From the NCBI RefSeq assembly GCF_003477605.1, contig NZ_QUDR01000007.1, forward strand, positions 1,039 through 65,038: a stretch of 64,000 nucleotides of DNA. The letters are read 5' to 3'. The notes beneath the pieces are model-generated. The model did no database searches. It saw only the letters and a list, made by a program, of their open reading frames with translations, and was not told the DNA's origin. Each line of letters begins with the position of its first letter. Positions within the stretch are counted from its first letter, which is position 1. The position numbers were made by a program, and so were the translations under genes. Of this stretch, positions 17,813 to 25,578 are shown piece after piece. Source of the stretch: Clostridium sp. AF37-5. Its GTDB lineage: Bacteria > Bacillota > Clostridia > Lachnospirales > Lachnospiraceae.

Positions 17813-17845
17813 GCGTGAATGGTAATTATACAGCGTGAATAGTAA
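17813..17845 (+). promoter_or_regulatory. Direct repeats, candidate LytTR-regulator binding sites
   Basis: GCGTGAATGGTAA (17813-17825) and GCGTGAATAGTAA (17833-17845) are identical at 12 of 13 bases and lie exactly 20 bases apart, about two helical turns. They end eight bases before the -35 box of the kinase gene. LytTR regulators typically bind such paired direct repeats upstream of promoters. The pair could also affect the divergent exported-protein gene. Confidence 0.65.
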
Positions 17846-17852
17846 ATCGGGA

Positions 17853-17881
17853 TTGCCATGTGAAAGTTAATGTCGTATAAT
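17853..17881 (+). promoter_or_regulatory. Promoter of the LytTR two-component operon
   Basis: TTGCCA (17853-17858) and TATAAT (17876-17881) with a 17-base spacer, 37 bases before the kinase start codon. Confidence 0.75.
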
Positions 17882-17917
17882 AGGGGCAGATAATCGGCAG
17901 CGAAAGGAATACCACAG

Positions 17918-19195
17918 ATGATTTTACAACTACTTACCGGCATACACAATTTAACAACACAGCTTTTCGGAATTTTCATTTCTGCATTTTTTCTTGGTGT
18001 AAAGCCAGTCATGAAAAATTTTGGAAAACTGCTTTTGTTTGCATTGGTGGATGTTTTTTTTTACTGGGGCATCAACCTTTTTACAGGCACGGAGTTTGCC
18101 AATCAGCTTTACCCTGTTTTGGTACACCTTCCACTCATTTTATTTTTGTTTTTGTGTTACCGTTATTCACTTTTATCCTGTTGTATTTCTGTTTTTTCCG
18201 CCTATCTGTGCTGTCAGTTCAGCAACTGGATCGGACTTTTTGCACTTACGCTTACTAAGAATCCGGTCTGGTACTATAGCACACGAATTGCTATAACACT
18301 TATCACATTCTTTTTCTTGTTCAAATTTGTCCGCCGGACAACACAAACTATTTTTTCAAAAGAAAATAAGGAACTTGTTATCATCGGCTTTCTTCCATTT
18401 ATTTATTATATTTTTGATTATGCCTCAACGAAATTTTCCAATCTTTTGTACTCCGGAAATAAAGTCGTTGTTGAATTTATGGGATTTGCTTTTAGTATCG
18501 GCTATCTCATTTTTCTGCTTGTATACTTTAAGGAATCCGAGAAAAAATCGGAAATCCGCCAGTACAGCGACCGAATGGAAATGCAGCTAATATCGCTGCA
18601 AAAAGAAATTGAGCAGGTCCGTAACAGTGAACAGACGCTTGCCATTTTGCGGCACGATATGCGCCACCACCTAAATCTTATTCTCTCCATGCTAAACCAG
18701 AATCATCCGGAAAAAGCCATTTCCTATATTCAGGAAATCGGCACCGCTTATGATGACACAATTGTCACAAGATACTGCAAAAATGAGACTTTAAACTCGG
18801 TAATTTCCATTTATAAAACACGTTTTCTTGAGCGAAACATCAATTTCCTGCCAGAAATTTATGTGCAAAAGGACCTGCCGTGTCCGGACCTCTCTCTCTG
18901 TACGATTTTATCAAATGCACTGGAAAATGCACTGCATGCTCTGGAACATACATCAGGCGAAAAATGGGTCTCCTTACATATCATGCAAAAGGAAAATCTT
19001 TTGCTGTTGGAAATAAAAAATCCTATTGAAACAATGCCAAAATTTATTGACGGGATTCCCATTTCGGATAAAAAAGGTCATGGTATTGGAACCAAAAGTA
19101 TTGTATACTATGTACAACAGTTAAATGGACAATGTCATTTTTCTGTTGAGGAACATTGTTTTGTATTAAAAATCATTCTTTCGAGGTGCATATGA
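17918..19195 (+). CDS. GHKL-type sensor histidine kinase (AgrC/LytS-like)
   Basis: 425 residues. Six or so N-terminal membrane helices occupy about 1-205, then a coiled-coil (ESEKKSEIRQYSDRMEMQLI), the phosphoacceptor region with LRHDMRHHLNLILSMLNQ, and a GHKL ATPase domain (ILSNALENALHALE for the N box; GHGIGTKSIVYYVQQLNG for the G box). This is the architecture of AgrC-family peptide-sensing kinases. AAAGGA precedes the ATG. The stop overlaps the regulator start as ATGA, so the pair is translated together. No autoinducer peptide gene is seen nearby. Confidence 0.92.
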   Translation: MILQLLTGIHNLTTQLFGIFISAFFLGVKPVMKNFGKLLLFALVDVFFYWGINLFTGTEFANQLYPVLVHLPLILFLFLCYRYSLLSCCISVFSAYLCCQFSNWIGLFALTLTKNPVWYYSTRIAITLITFFFLFKFVRRTTQTIFSKENKELVIIGFLPFIYYIFDYASTKFSNLLYSGNKVVVEFMGFAFSIGYLIFLLVYFKESEKKSEIRQYSDRMEMQLISLQKEIEQVRNSEQTLAILRHDMRHHLNLILSMLNQNHPEKAISYIQEIGTAYDDTIVTRYCKNETLNSVISIYKTRFLERNINFLPEIYVQKDLPCPDLSLCTILSNALENALHALEHTSGEKWVSLHIMQKENLLLLEIKNPIETMPKFIDGIPISDKKGHGIGTKSIVYYVQQLNGQCHFSVEEHCFVLKIILSRCI

Positions 19196-19899
19196 AGATA
19201 GCAATTTGTGATGATGAGGTGGCAGTAAGCGAAGTAACAAAATCTCTTTTACAGCAATGGGCAATTCACCAGTCGATTTCACTTTCTGTCCACTGCTATG
19301 AAAATGGAGATGCTTTGATTCTTGCGCAAAAAAGTGAATGCTTTGACCTGATTTTTCTTGACGTCCTTATGCCGCTTCTAAACGGTATTGATACGGCAAA
19401 AGAATTACGCAGGCAGAATCAAAACGTTCCCATTATTTTTCTGACCTCATCCAAAGAATTTGCGTTTGACTCTTATGAGGTCAAGGCACTTCAATATCTG
19501 CTAAAGCCGATTTCTCCCAATCAGCTTTGGTCTATTATGGATGATTTTATAGCGCTGATAAAGAATCAGAAAGAAATCTTTGTTGCCCGCACTTCGGACG
19601 GATTTTGCAAAATTGCACTGGAAGATACAAACTATTTAGAAGCTCAAAACAAATCCGTTCTCGTTTTTCCTCATAACGGTACAAGTATCGAAATCCGCGA
19701 ACTATTTTCCCGGTGCGAAGAAGTTTTTACTTTGGAACAGGGATTTTTCCGCTGCCACCGCAGTTACATTATTAACTTAAATTTCGTAAATCAGTTTACT
19801 AAAAACAGTGTGACTATGACAGATGGTGTTACACTGCCGATTTCACGCAATCGCTCCCTCGCATTTAAGGAAGCTTATTTTACCTACATGTTTGAGTAA
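19192..19899 (+). CDS. LytTR-type response regulator
   Basis: 235 residues: receiver domain (MKIAICDDEVAVSEV; phospho-Asp in DLIFLDVLMP; FLTSS; conserved Lys in LLKPISPNQL) then a LytTR DNA-binding domain (IALEDTNYLEAQNKSVLVF; FRCHRSYIINLNFV). The ATG overlapping the kinase stop is chosen over a longer frame to 19156. The direct repeats upstream of the operon fit autoregulation. Its last 20 bases overlap the end of the convergent MATE gene. Confidence 0.93.
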   Translation: MKIAICDDEVAVSEVTKSLLQQWAIHQSISLSVHCYENGDALILAQKSECFDLIFLDVLMPLLNGIDTAKELRRQNQNVPIIFLTSSKEFAFDSYEVKALQYLLKPISPNQLWSIMDDFIALIKNQKEIFVARTSDGFCKIALEDTNYLEAQNKSVLVFPHNGTSIEIRELFSRCEEVFTLEQGFFRCHRSYIINLNFVNQFTKNSVTMTDGVTLPISRNRSLAFKEAYFTYMFE

Positions 19900-21223
19900 A
19901 AGGGCTTCGCCTGTAAATTAAGAAAACCGCTGTAAGCGATGCAATCGTCTCCGCAATCCAAAAGCAGTGCCAGACTGCTGCACCGCCAAATAGTTTTCCA
20001 AGCACAAATGCCGCCGGTATAATTACGACAACATAACGAAGCAGCGAAAGAATCAAAGATTCCACACCTCTCCCCAATGCCTCTAACATACCACTTATCG
20101 TAACCGAAACTGCCGATATCACAAAGCCCATACAGATAATGCGTACCGCCTGTGCACCCTCCAAAATCGTTAGCGAATTTTCTGTAAACAATCCTATCAG
20201 ATTTTCTGCAAATCCAAGACATATCAACATCCCCACAAACATAATAGAGGCAATCATAATCAGTGCTGTAATAAAAATTCTTTTAACACGCCCTCTCTCT
20301 CCCGCGCCATAATTATAACTGATAATTGGGCGAATTCCCTGTACAATGCCATTTGCCGAGAGATAAATAAATGTCTGCAGTTTATAGTAAATGCCAAGCA
20401 CCAGCACATACGATGCGGAATACACAGCAAGAATTCCATTAAGTGCCGTAATCATAAAGGAAGGAAGGGCAAGGTTTAATGTCGCCGGAATTCCTACTCC
20501 ATACATCTGCCCCATCAACCGTTTTTGGAAGACTTTTTTATGCCAGTGAAAATGCAGTGATACCGGGTGCTTGATAAAAATAAACAAGTACACAATAAGT
20601 GGTATTACTTGTCCAATACCGGTTGCAATTGCAGCTCCCTCAATCCCCATTTTTGGGAATATTCCAATACCAAAAATCAACAGCGGATCAAGTATGATAT
20701 TAGCAACACACCCACACAGCATACTAAGCATCGAAACTTTCATCCGTCCCTCTGCCTGAAAAATTTTCTCAAACGTTATCGCAATGACATTTGGAACTGC
20801 AAAAATAAATACAAGATTTGAATATTTCACACCATCCGCAAGAATCTTTTCATTTTCTGTAAACAGCGAAACAAATGCCGGTGCAAAAAGAAGTGCCGCA
20901 GCCATCAAAATCACGCCATGCAAAAGGCTGAGGATAAGCCCTGATGTCACAATATCATCCGCCCTCTGTTGCTCCTTCGCTCCCAGATAATATGCGGCAG
21001 CCGCATTCATTCCTATCCCGAAGCCAACCGCTATTGCCGTTTCCAGTAATTGGAGTGGATATACTAAAGATAATGCCGTCATCGCCTGCTCACTAATCTG
21101 TGCCACAAAATAACTGTCAACAATGTTATATAAAGAATTTACAAGCATGGACAACATCATTGGCAGTGACATCGACAATACTAACGGTAATATTTTCTTT
21201 TCTTTCATAAATGTTTGTTCCAT
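19880..21223 (-). CDS. MATE-family multidrug/cation efflux transporter
   Basis: 447-residue membrane protein with about 12 helices in two similar halves. Typical MATE signatures: LPLVLSMSLPMMLSMLVNSL, LYNIVDSYFVAQIS, and in the second half ANGIVQGIRPIISYNYGAGE. Exports drugs or metabolites using Na+ or H+ gradients. The ATG at 21223 follows AAAGGAG at six bases. The gene converges on the response regulator with a 20-base overlap, so antisense interference between them is possible. Confidence 0.93.
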   Translation of the reverse strand: MEQTFMKEKKILPLVLSMSLPMMLSMLVNSLYNIVDSYFVAQISEQAMTALSLVYPLQLLETAIAVGFGIGMNAAAAYYLGAKEQQRADDIVTSGLILSLLHGVILMAAALLFAPAFVSLFTENEKILADGVKYSNLVFIFAVPNVIAITFEKIFQAEGRMKVSMLSMLCGCVANIILDPLLIFGIGIFPKMGIEGAAIATGIGQVIPLIVYLFIFIKHPVSLHFHWHKKVFQKRLMGQMYGVGIPATLNLALPSFMITALNGILAVYSASYVLVLGIYYKLQTFIYLSANGIVQGIRPIISYNYGAGERGRVKRIFITALIMIASIMFVGMLICLGFAENLIGLFTENSLTILEGAQAVRIICMGFVISAVSVTISGMLEALGRGVESLILSLLRYVVVIIPAAFVLGKLFGGAAVWHCFWIAETIASLTAVFLIYRRSPFTQTCR

Positions 21224-21260
21224 GGGGAACTCCTTTCTTGGCAAGCGTACAATTGTGGTT

Positions 21261-21469
21261 GTGTCAAGTAATGTTTTTTAATTTTTTTATTTCCGTAATT
21301 TAGCCAATCCATTTTGCATTTCGTGAGCGCTCCCGCTTAACAAACTGCGTAGTGGTATGGATATGCAAAAAACGCATATCTCATACCCACGCGTTTGTAC
21401 TCACTCAACGCAAATTGGATTGGCTAAATTACTGGAATCTTAAAAAGATTAAATATCTTTATTTGGCAC
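21261..21469 (-). repeat. Structured inverted-repeat element B
   Basis: A 209-base element of the same type as element A but on the opposite strand. Outer ends GTGTCAA (21261-21267) and TTGGCAC (21463-21469, one mismatch). The core at 21291-21437 is 147 bases; read on the minus strand it starts TTCCAGTAAT and ends ATTACGGAA. Basal arms share TTAGCCAATCCA and its complement; the inner hairpin includes GATATGC/GCATATC; the small hairpin reads GC-GGGA-GC on the minus strand (21336-21329), followed closely by TCACGA. Arm sequences are unrelated to A and C while the shape and length are kept. It overlaps the last codons of the HicB-like gene. Confidence 0.78.
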
Positions 21470-21682
21470 ACTCGGAATGTTTATCTCCATTCCTGCCTCT
21501 AGTGCAGCTTCAAACCATGCTCTCTTTGCATCTATAGCATTAGCAATTGCTTTTTCTTTTGTATCTCCACAAGTAAAGCATCCCGGAAGTTCTGGAAACG
21601 AAACCGCGAAGCCACCTTCCTCTGCATCCTCAACAATTTCCATTCGATAATTCATTTTCATGTAATCGCTTAGCGTTTTCAC
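21449..21682 (-). CDS. HicB-like antitoxin, no HicA seen
   Basis: 77 residues with the HicB N-terminal fold: EEGGFAVSFPELPGCFTCGD, then TKEKAIANAIDAKRAWFEAA. The start is GTG at 21682, supported by GGAGG nine bases upstream. HicB normally neutralises the small HicA ribonuclease encoded next to it; no HicA-like frame is visible on either side, and the C-terminus is short with no DNA-binding tail. It is therefore an orphan HicB or a HicB-fold protein with another role. Structured element B starts inside its 3' end. Confidence 0.8.
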   Translation of the reverse strand: MKTLSDYMKMNYRMEIVEDAEEGGFAVSFPELPGCFTCGDTKEKAIANAIDAKRAWFEAALEAGMEINIPSVPNKDI

Positions 21683-21802
21683 TATTCCTCTCCTCCCATT
21701 CTACAATCTGTTACGCTAATTTAAACTTTCAGCGTATTCATTATATATGGCGTTTTATATGGTGTCAACACTAATCAAGACACCTATAGCCTGCAATTTC
21801 CC

Positions 21803-21852
21803 TTAAAAAAGATAATACCAGGTCTTCCAATATAAAAAGCTTGGTATTATCT
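21803..21852 (-). terminator. Intrinsic terminator
   Basis: AGATAATACCA (21810-21820) and TGGTATTATCT (21842-21852) form a perfect 11-bp stem; on the minus strand the stem runs into TTTTTT. It lies in the 483-base gap between the HicB and HAD genes, downstream of element C in the HAD gene's direction, so a HAD transcript would include element C before ending here. The rest of this gap (21683-21802, 21853-22008) shows no gene. Confidence 0.8.
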
Positions 21853-22008
21853 GTACCTGTTTCATTTGTGCATAATTGTTTCTGAAAGTATACACATATA
21901 ACTCTGAACGCTCTTTGTCGCTGCATAATTTTTCCATTATGGTAAAATGAACCTCCTCTCTATGGCTAGAGTATAATTAGTAAATTGGTATTTTTCAGTA
22001 TTTTAACA

Positions 22009-22155
22009 TTCCAGTAATTCAGGCGAAAACTTTGTGGCGAGTGGATATAAATACGCGAAAGTATCCGATATACAAATCTGCATATCAATACTTCCGCGTA
22101 TTTATCAAGGCGAGAGCCGTCCACGAGACACAAAATTTTCTCCTGAATTACGGAA
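22009..22155 (+). repeat. Structured inverted-repeat element C
   Basis: Third member of the family, core of 147 bases. It starts TTCCAGTAATTCAGG and ends CCTGAATTACGGAA. Basal arms pair through GTGGA/TCCAC with a tandem G-A mismatch (GCGAGTGG against CCACGAGA). The inner hairpin has arms ATAAATACGCG/CGCGTATTTAT; the small hairpin is GGC-GAGA-GCC (22109-22118), then CCACGA. Unlike A and B, no GTGTCAA outer ends are visible. It begins 11 bases beyond the stop of the HAD gene, as B does for HicB. Confidence 0.78.
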
Positions 22156-22165
22156 ACTAAAAAAA

Positions 22166-22564
22166 TCAATCAAACCTTGTTCCCAGATTATAATCCGTCT
22201 GAAATTTGGTCTGGCAGAATTTATCTCTTGTTGTGTTGACTGCGACCGCTGTGACAAGTCCGTCCGGTTTATTATCATTGATTAGCACACGCTCTCCCTG
22301 TCCTGCGCCAAAAATAATATGGTCATAGCGCACATGATTTTCTTTTAAAAACCGCAGGGTATGCTCTTTTTCCCACTCACCTCTGGCAGTCAGAAATATA
22401 ATCATATCATCTTCCGAAATTCCATCTAAAAATTCTTTTGCTCCCGGCAAAAACTTATCGTGTCCTAAGATATACGGCCCGTCATGGACAACGATTGTGC
22501 CGTCCAAATCTAAAATCCATGTCTTTGGCATGGGCGATAAATTAACTTCTTTTGGCTCTAACAT
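22166..22564 (-). CDS. Small HAD-superfamily phosphatase
   Basis: 132 residues with the HAD motifs in order: motif I DLDGTIVV (nucleophile Asp and second Asp), motif II FLTARGEWEKEHT, and a C-terminal acidic motif VLINDNKPDG. There is no large cap domain, as in small HAD phosphatases acting on sugar phosphates or phosphoglycans. GAGAGGA precedes the ATG. Substrate unknown; neighbours give no pathway. Confidence 0.85.
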   Translation of the reverse strand: MLEPKEVNLSPMPKTWILDLDGTIVVHDGPYILGHDKFLPGAKEFLDGISEDDMIIFLTARGEWEKEHTLRFLKENHVRYDHIIFGAGQGERVLINDNKPDGLVTAVAVNTTRDKFCQTKFQTDYNLGTRFD

Positions 22565-22629
22565 AATATTCCTCTCTACTACTTTTTCCTAAATAACATA
22601 TAGAATTATATGATTCGCAGCCATATTTG

Positions 22630-22809
22630 TCAATTTTCACCCAAACAACATTTTTGCAGCCTGCTCCAACGCCCTCCGTTTTCTGTGTCATCATACGATT
22701 TTTCCCTGTCATCAATTCCTTTCACCAAATCGAGGGCAAGCAATCCATCCTCCACCCGCTCAACAAAAATAACACTACCTACGAAGCGTAGACTTTCGTT
22801 GATTTCATC
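22630..22809 (-). other. In-frame 59-codon extension beyond the anti-sigma stop codon
   Basis: The frame of the anti-sigma gene continues after its TAG for 59 sense codons to a TGA: FVGSVIFVERVEDGLLALDL, then VKGIDDREKSYDDTENGG and QKCCLGEN. The composition looks protein-like rather than random, but there is no ATG and no ribosome binding site. It may be a former C-terminus separated by an amber mutation, or part of an unrelated decayed gene. I recognise no family with confidence. Confidence 0.35.
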
Positions 22810-24255
22810 CTATTCATCAATTTTCTCCGGGTCCCACCCAAATGCCTTGTAATACTTAATATCCAGCTGATTCTGTTTTACATAAGTTCTCAATGTTTTA
22901 ACTACTTCATCCGCAAGCGAATCTTCGAGAACATCTGAAACAGCTTTTCCATCACTTCCATATAATTTCACCAAGTCTTTCTGTAATAATCCACCATCTC
23001 TTGGATGTACTACCTTTTTCACCTGATATCTGCCACCGTCTTTTTTCAAAAACATGACTGCCACCCCACCACCGGACTGCGCCTCATATAAAGTTTTTCC
23101 GGACAAGCTGAAGCCATACCAGTAGAATTGTCCAATTACTTTTACCGTATCTTTTTGTCTATTTGTTCCTGTGATTTTGACAATTGGAATTACCACATCA
23201 CAGTTTCCAAATTCTACTTTTTGATAATTTTGACTGCCCTGATAAACATATCCCTCATACAAAGATGGATTGTCATAAAAGGTTTCAACAATTGCCTTTT
23301 TTATCTCCGAACCGCCAAGTTCTTCATACCTTTTAAGGACCGTCGTCTTCTCTTTCTCCGTAGATGCTTGGATGCGTAGTTTTTCTTTTTTTGCCACACC
23401 TTGTTTTCCTTTTTTCTGATACAAATACATCTGGTAATCACCCTTAGTCTTGTCTTTTTCAAGCACTAACCACACAGCAGATGAAATCGTATTACCTTCT
23501 TTTGAAATTAATGCTTTTTCGCTCAGAAGTCCCTCTTTATCTTTATACAAAGAGGTTCCCTCCGCATAAAAATTTAATGTATCGGCATACTTATCCTTAT
23601 TCTGTTTCTGCCATTCTTTCTCTAAAAAAGCATCCGCTTTTTGCGTAGTGTCCGGCAAAAGAGACGACGTTTCTTTTTTACCATTCGTTGAAAGATTATA
23701 GTGATAGCTCTTTCCATATACTTTTTTATTTTGCAGATTATAAATCACCAGTTCGTCTCCCTGAATCAGAAACCTAGTCTGCAATGTATCGGCATTGAAG
23801 TGATTACTTTCAATTTTCTGCAAATCAATCGTAGCCGACACACGCTCACTTTGCCGGTCATAAATAACAAGACCAAAACTTCCGGCAAAAATAAGTCTTT
23901 TCTCCGTACATTCAAGTATTTCTGGCGCATATACGGAATCCAGCCTCACATGATAATCGGTCATTTCTGTTACAATTTTCTGACTGCTCTCGTCTGTCTG
24001 CCACAAACCGGAAATTGCCTCAACAAGTCCGCCATGACTTACGCCATTAATAGTTCCGAAAAGAACTCCCATTATAAGGAATGCAGCCGCTGTTTTTCCA
24101 AGCCGTCTGACCCAAACACGGTTTTTGTGTACCCTTTTTTCTACTGTAGTATTTGAAATTATACTTTCTAAATTTCCCCACACTTCCTGTTTCGTCTGCT
24201 CCGGCAATTCCATACCGTCAAACATATTTTTTCCTATCTGTTTATTCATTACCAT
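22810..24255 (-). CDS. Anti-sigma factor-like membrane protein
   Basis: About 480 residues, overlapping the end of the upstream ECF sigma gene, which makes it the likely regulator of that factor. A cytoplasmic N-terminus (LPEQTKQEVWGNLESIIS) leads to one membrane helix (TAAAFLIMGVLFGTINGV); the rest is predicted outside the membrane, with two beta-rich parts. Topology resembles the other sigma partner in this window, though sequences differ. Two ATGs six bases apart (24255, 24249) both fit; spacing to AAGGG favours the second. Its frame continues past the TAG (see 22630-22809). Confidence 0.65.
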   Translation of the reverse strand: MVMNKQIGKNMFDGMELPEQTKQEVWGNLESIISNTTVEKRVHKNRVWVRRLGKTAAAFLIMGVLFGTINGVSHGGLVEAISGLWQTDESSQKIVTEMTDYHVRLDSVYAPEILECTEKRLIFAGSFGLVIYDRQSERVSATIDLQKIESNHFNADTLQTRFLIQGDELVIYNLQNKKVYGKSYHYNLSTNGKKETSSLLPDTTQKADAFLEKEWQKQNKDKYADTLNFYAEGTSLYKDKEGLLSEKALISKEGNTISSAVWLVLEKDKTKGDYQMYLYQKKGKQGVAKKEKLRIQASTEKEKTTVLKRYEELGGSEIKKAIVETFYDNPSLYEGYVYQGSQNYQKVEFGNCDVVIPIVKITGTNRQKDTVKVIGQFYWYGFSLSGKTLYEAQSGGGVAVMFLKKDGGRYQVKKVVHPRDGGLLQKDLVKLYGSDGKAVSDVLEDSLADEVVKTLRTYVKQNQLDIKYYKAFGWDPEKIDE

Positions 24256-24743
24256 ACACCCTTTCTGTCTGCCAATCTTGTTTTTAATTTGTTTCTTCCT
24301 GCCGCCAGCCGGGACTGGATGGTACTCTCTTTCCTTTTGAGCATAATCCCGATTTCCTTTACTGAATATTCTTCATAATAATATAAATAAAGAACCTCCC
24401 GGTATTTTTGTGGCAGTTTCAAAATCTCATCTAACACCGGATACTCCTGTTCTCTCTCATCCGACATGATTTCCCGGTTAATATCCAGTGCCACTCGTTT
24501 TTTATGCCAACTGCTTTTTAATACATCCAGACAATAATGTTTGGTCGTACTTATAAGCCATGCCTTTTCATGGGAAGCATTTTCAAAGACCGGTTGTTTT
24601 TCCCACATTTTCAGAAAAATATCTTGTAACCCATCTCTGGCATCGCTTTCATTTTTCAAATAAAGCATACAGATTCGATATACCATATCACAGTAGCACT
24701 CATATTTTTCATGAAAATAATCTTTTGTCCAATCCCTCACCAT
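24249..24743 (-). CDS. ECF-type RNA polymerase sigma factor
   Basis: 164 residues. Region 2: DARDGLQDIFLKMWEK and KAWLISTTKHYCLDVLKS; region 4: LPQKYREVLYLYYYEEYSV and RKESTIQSRLAAGRNKLK. The ATG at 24743 is preceded by AAAGGAGG; the longer frame to 24809 contains this site and is rejected. The 3' end overlaps the membrane anti-sigma gene, so the two are co-expressed. The pair parallels the sigma/anti-sigma unit near 7 kb, so the strain has at least two such envelope-sensing switches here. Confidence 0.9.
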   Translation of the reverse strand: MVRDWTKDYFHEKYECYCDMVYRICMLYLKNESDARDGLQDIFLKMWEKQPVFENASHEKAWLISTTKHYCLDVLKSSWHKKRVALDINREIMSDEREQEYPVLDEILKLPQKYREVLYLYYYEEYSVKEIGIMLKRKESTIQSRLAAGRNKLKTRLADRKGVW

Positions 24744-24879
24744 AAAACCTCCTTTCTCTTGGTCTTCACTATATAAACGAGTGAACTTGCAAAAATATCC
24801 TTTTTTCATAAATTTTTCTTGTTATTTTCTCCTATCTCTGCTATTATTTAATTAGAATTATTCGATAGGAGGTATCGTT

Positions 24880-25074
24880 ATGGATATGGATTTAGGCATG
24901 GATATTGCCAGTTATTCCATGGCAAATGCTACAAACAATCTCATGCAGTCAGTCGGTGTCTCGATGCTTTCAAAAACTTTAGACTCACAGGAAATGCAGG
25001 GAGATGCATTGGCGAAAATGATGGAAATGTCAGTAAACCCAAATGTTGGTGCAAACATTGACATACGCTTGTAA
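24880..25074 (+). CDS. YjfB-like putative motility protein
   Basis: 64 residues, short and methionine-rich, matching the YjfB family (ASYSMANATNNLMQSVGVSM, then MLSKTLDSQEMQGDAL). The family occurs in motile Bacillota and is thought to belong to the flagellar regulon; its function is not established. AGGAGG lies seven bases before the ATG. No flagellar gene is seen in the window. A strong terminator follows immediately. Confidence 0.8.
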   Translation: MDMDLGMDIASYSMANATNNLMQSVGVSMLSKTLDSQEMQGDALAKMMEMSVNPNVGANIDIRL

Positions 25075-25103
25075 AAAGTGGCTGTATCAAGCAGCCACTT
25101 TTT
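25073..25103. terminator. Bidirectional terminator
   Basis: AAAAAGTGGCTG (25073-25084) and CAGCCACTTTTT (25092-25103) form a perfect 12-bp stem with a 7-base loop and T-runs on both strands, shared by the YjfB-like and convergent Nudix genes. The stop of YjfB lies within the stem. Confidence 0.9.
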
Positions 25104-25104
25104 G

Positions 25105-25572
25105 TTATGATTCATACAATCTTAAGTTCTTTTCCACTAATTTTTCTCCTTCATAAACAAGACGAAGACTAAAAAACCGCGGTTCATCTTCCAGAAACAA
25201 TTTTAGGAAAATGGCATCCCCCTCCCATGTTGGAAGTGAGGGTACTTTTTCTTTTTCAACCCAGAACAAATCCCCCTCATCACACTCTATTACTTCTCCC
25301 TCAAATTTGTCTGCACTAAAAAGGCACATCAGTTCCGGCTCACACTGGTCACTGACAAAAGTTACAATTCCGCGAAATCGGTAAGAAGTAAGTAAAAGAC
25401 CTGTCTCCTCCTTTACCTCCCTTAACAGACATTCCTCCGGGCCTTCGCCTTCCTCGGCATGCCCTCCAACACCAATCCATTTGTCCTTATTAATATCTTT
25501 TTCCTTTTTTGTCCGATGAAGCATCAGATATTTCCCATCTTTTTCAATATAACAAAGTGTCGTCATTTTCAT
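25105..25572 (-). CDS. Nudix hydrolase (8-oxo-dGTPase-like)
   Basis: 155 residues with a complete Nudix box: G at the start of GHAEEGEGPEECLLREVKEE followed by TGL, matching GX5EX7REUXEEXGU. Resembles MutT/YtkD-type enzymes that hydrolyse 8-oxo-dGTP or related nucleotides; the substrate cannot be told from sequence. It lies six bases past the stop of the sce7726-like gene, so it may be the last member of the Crp-sce7726-Nudix unit. Confidence 0.88.
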   Translation of the reverse strand: MKMTTLCYIEKDGKYLMLHRTKKEKDINKDKWIGVGGHAEEGEGPEECLLREVKEETGLLLTSYRFRGIVTFVSDQCEPELMCLFSADKFEGEVIECDEGDLFWVEKEKVPSLPTWEGDAIFLKLFLEDEPRFFSLRLVYEGEKLVEKNLRLYES

Positions 25573-25578
25573 CGTTTG

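Noticed and set aside
14560..22155. Structured elements as ordinary intrinsic terminators
   Set aside because: No T-run follows the basal stems; element C is itself followed by a separate terminator at 21803-21852; the elements are far longer than terminators and keep a fixed length.
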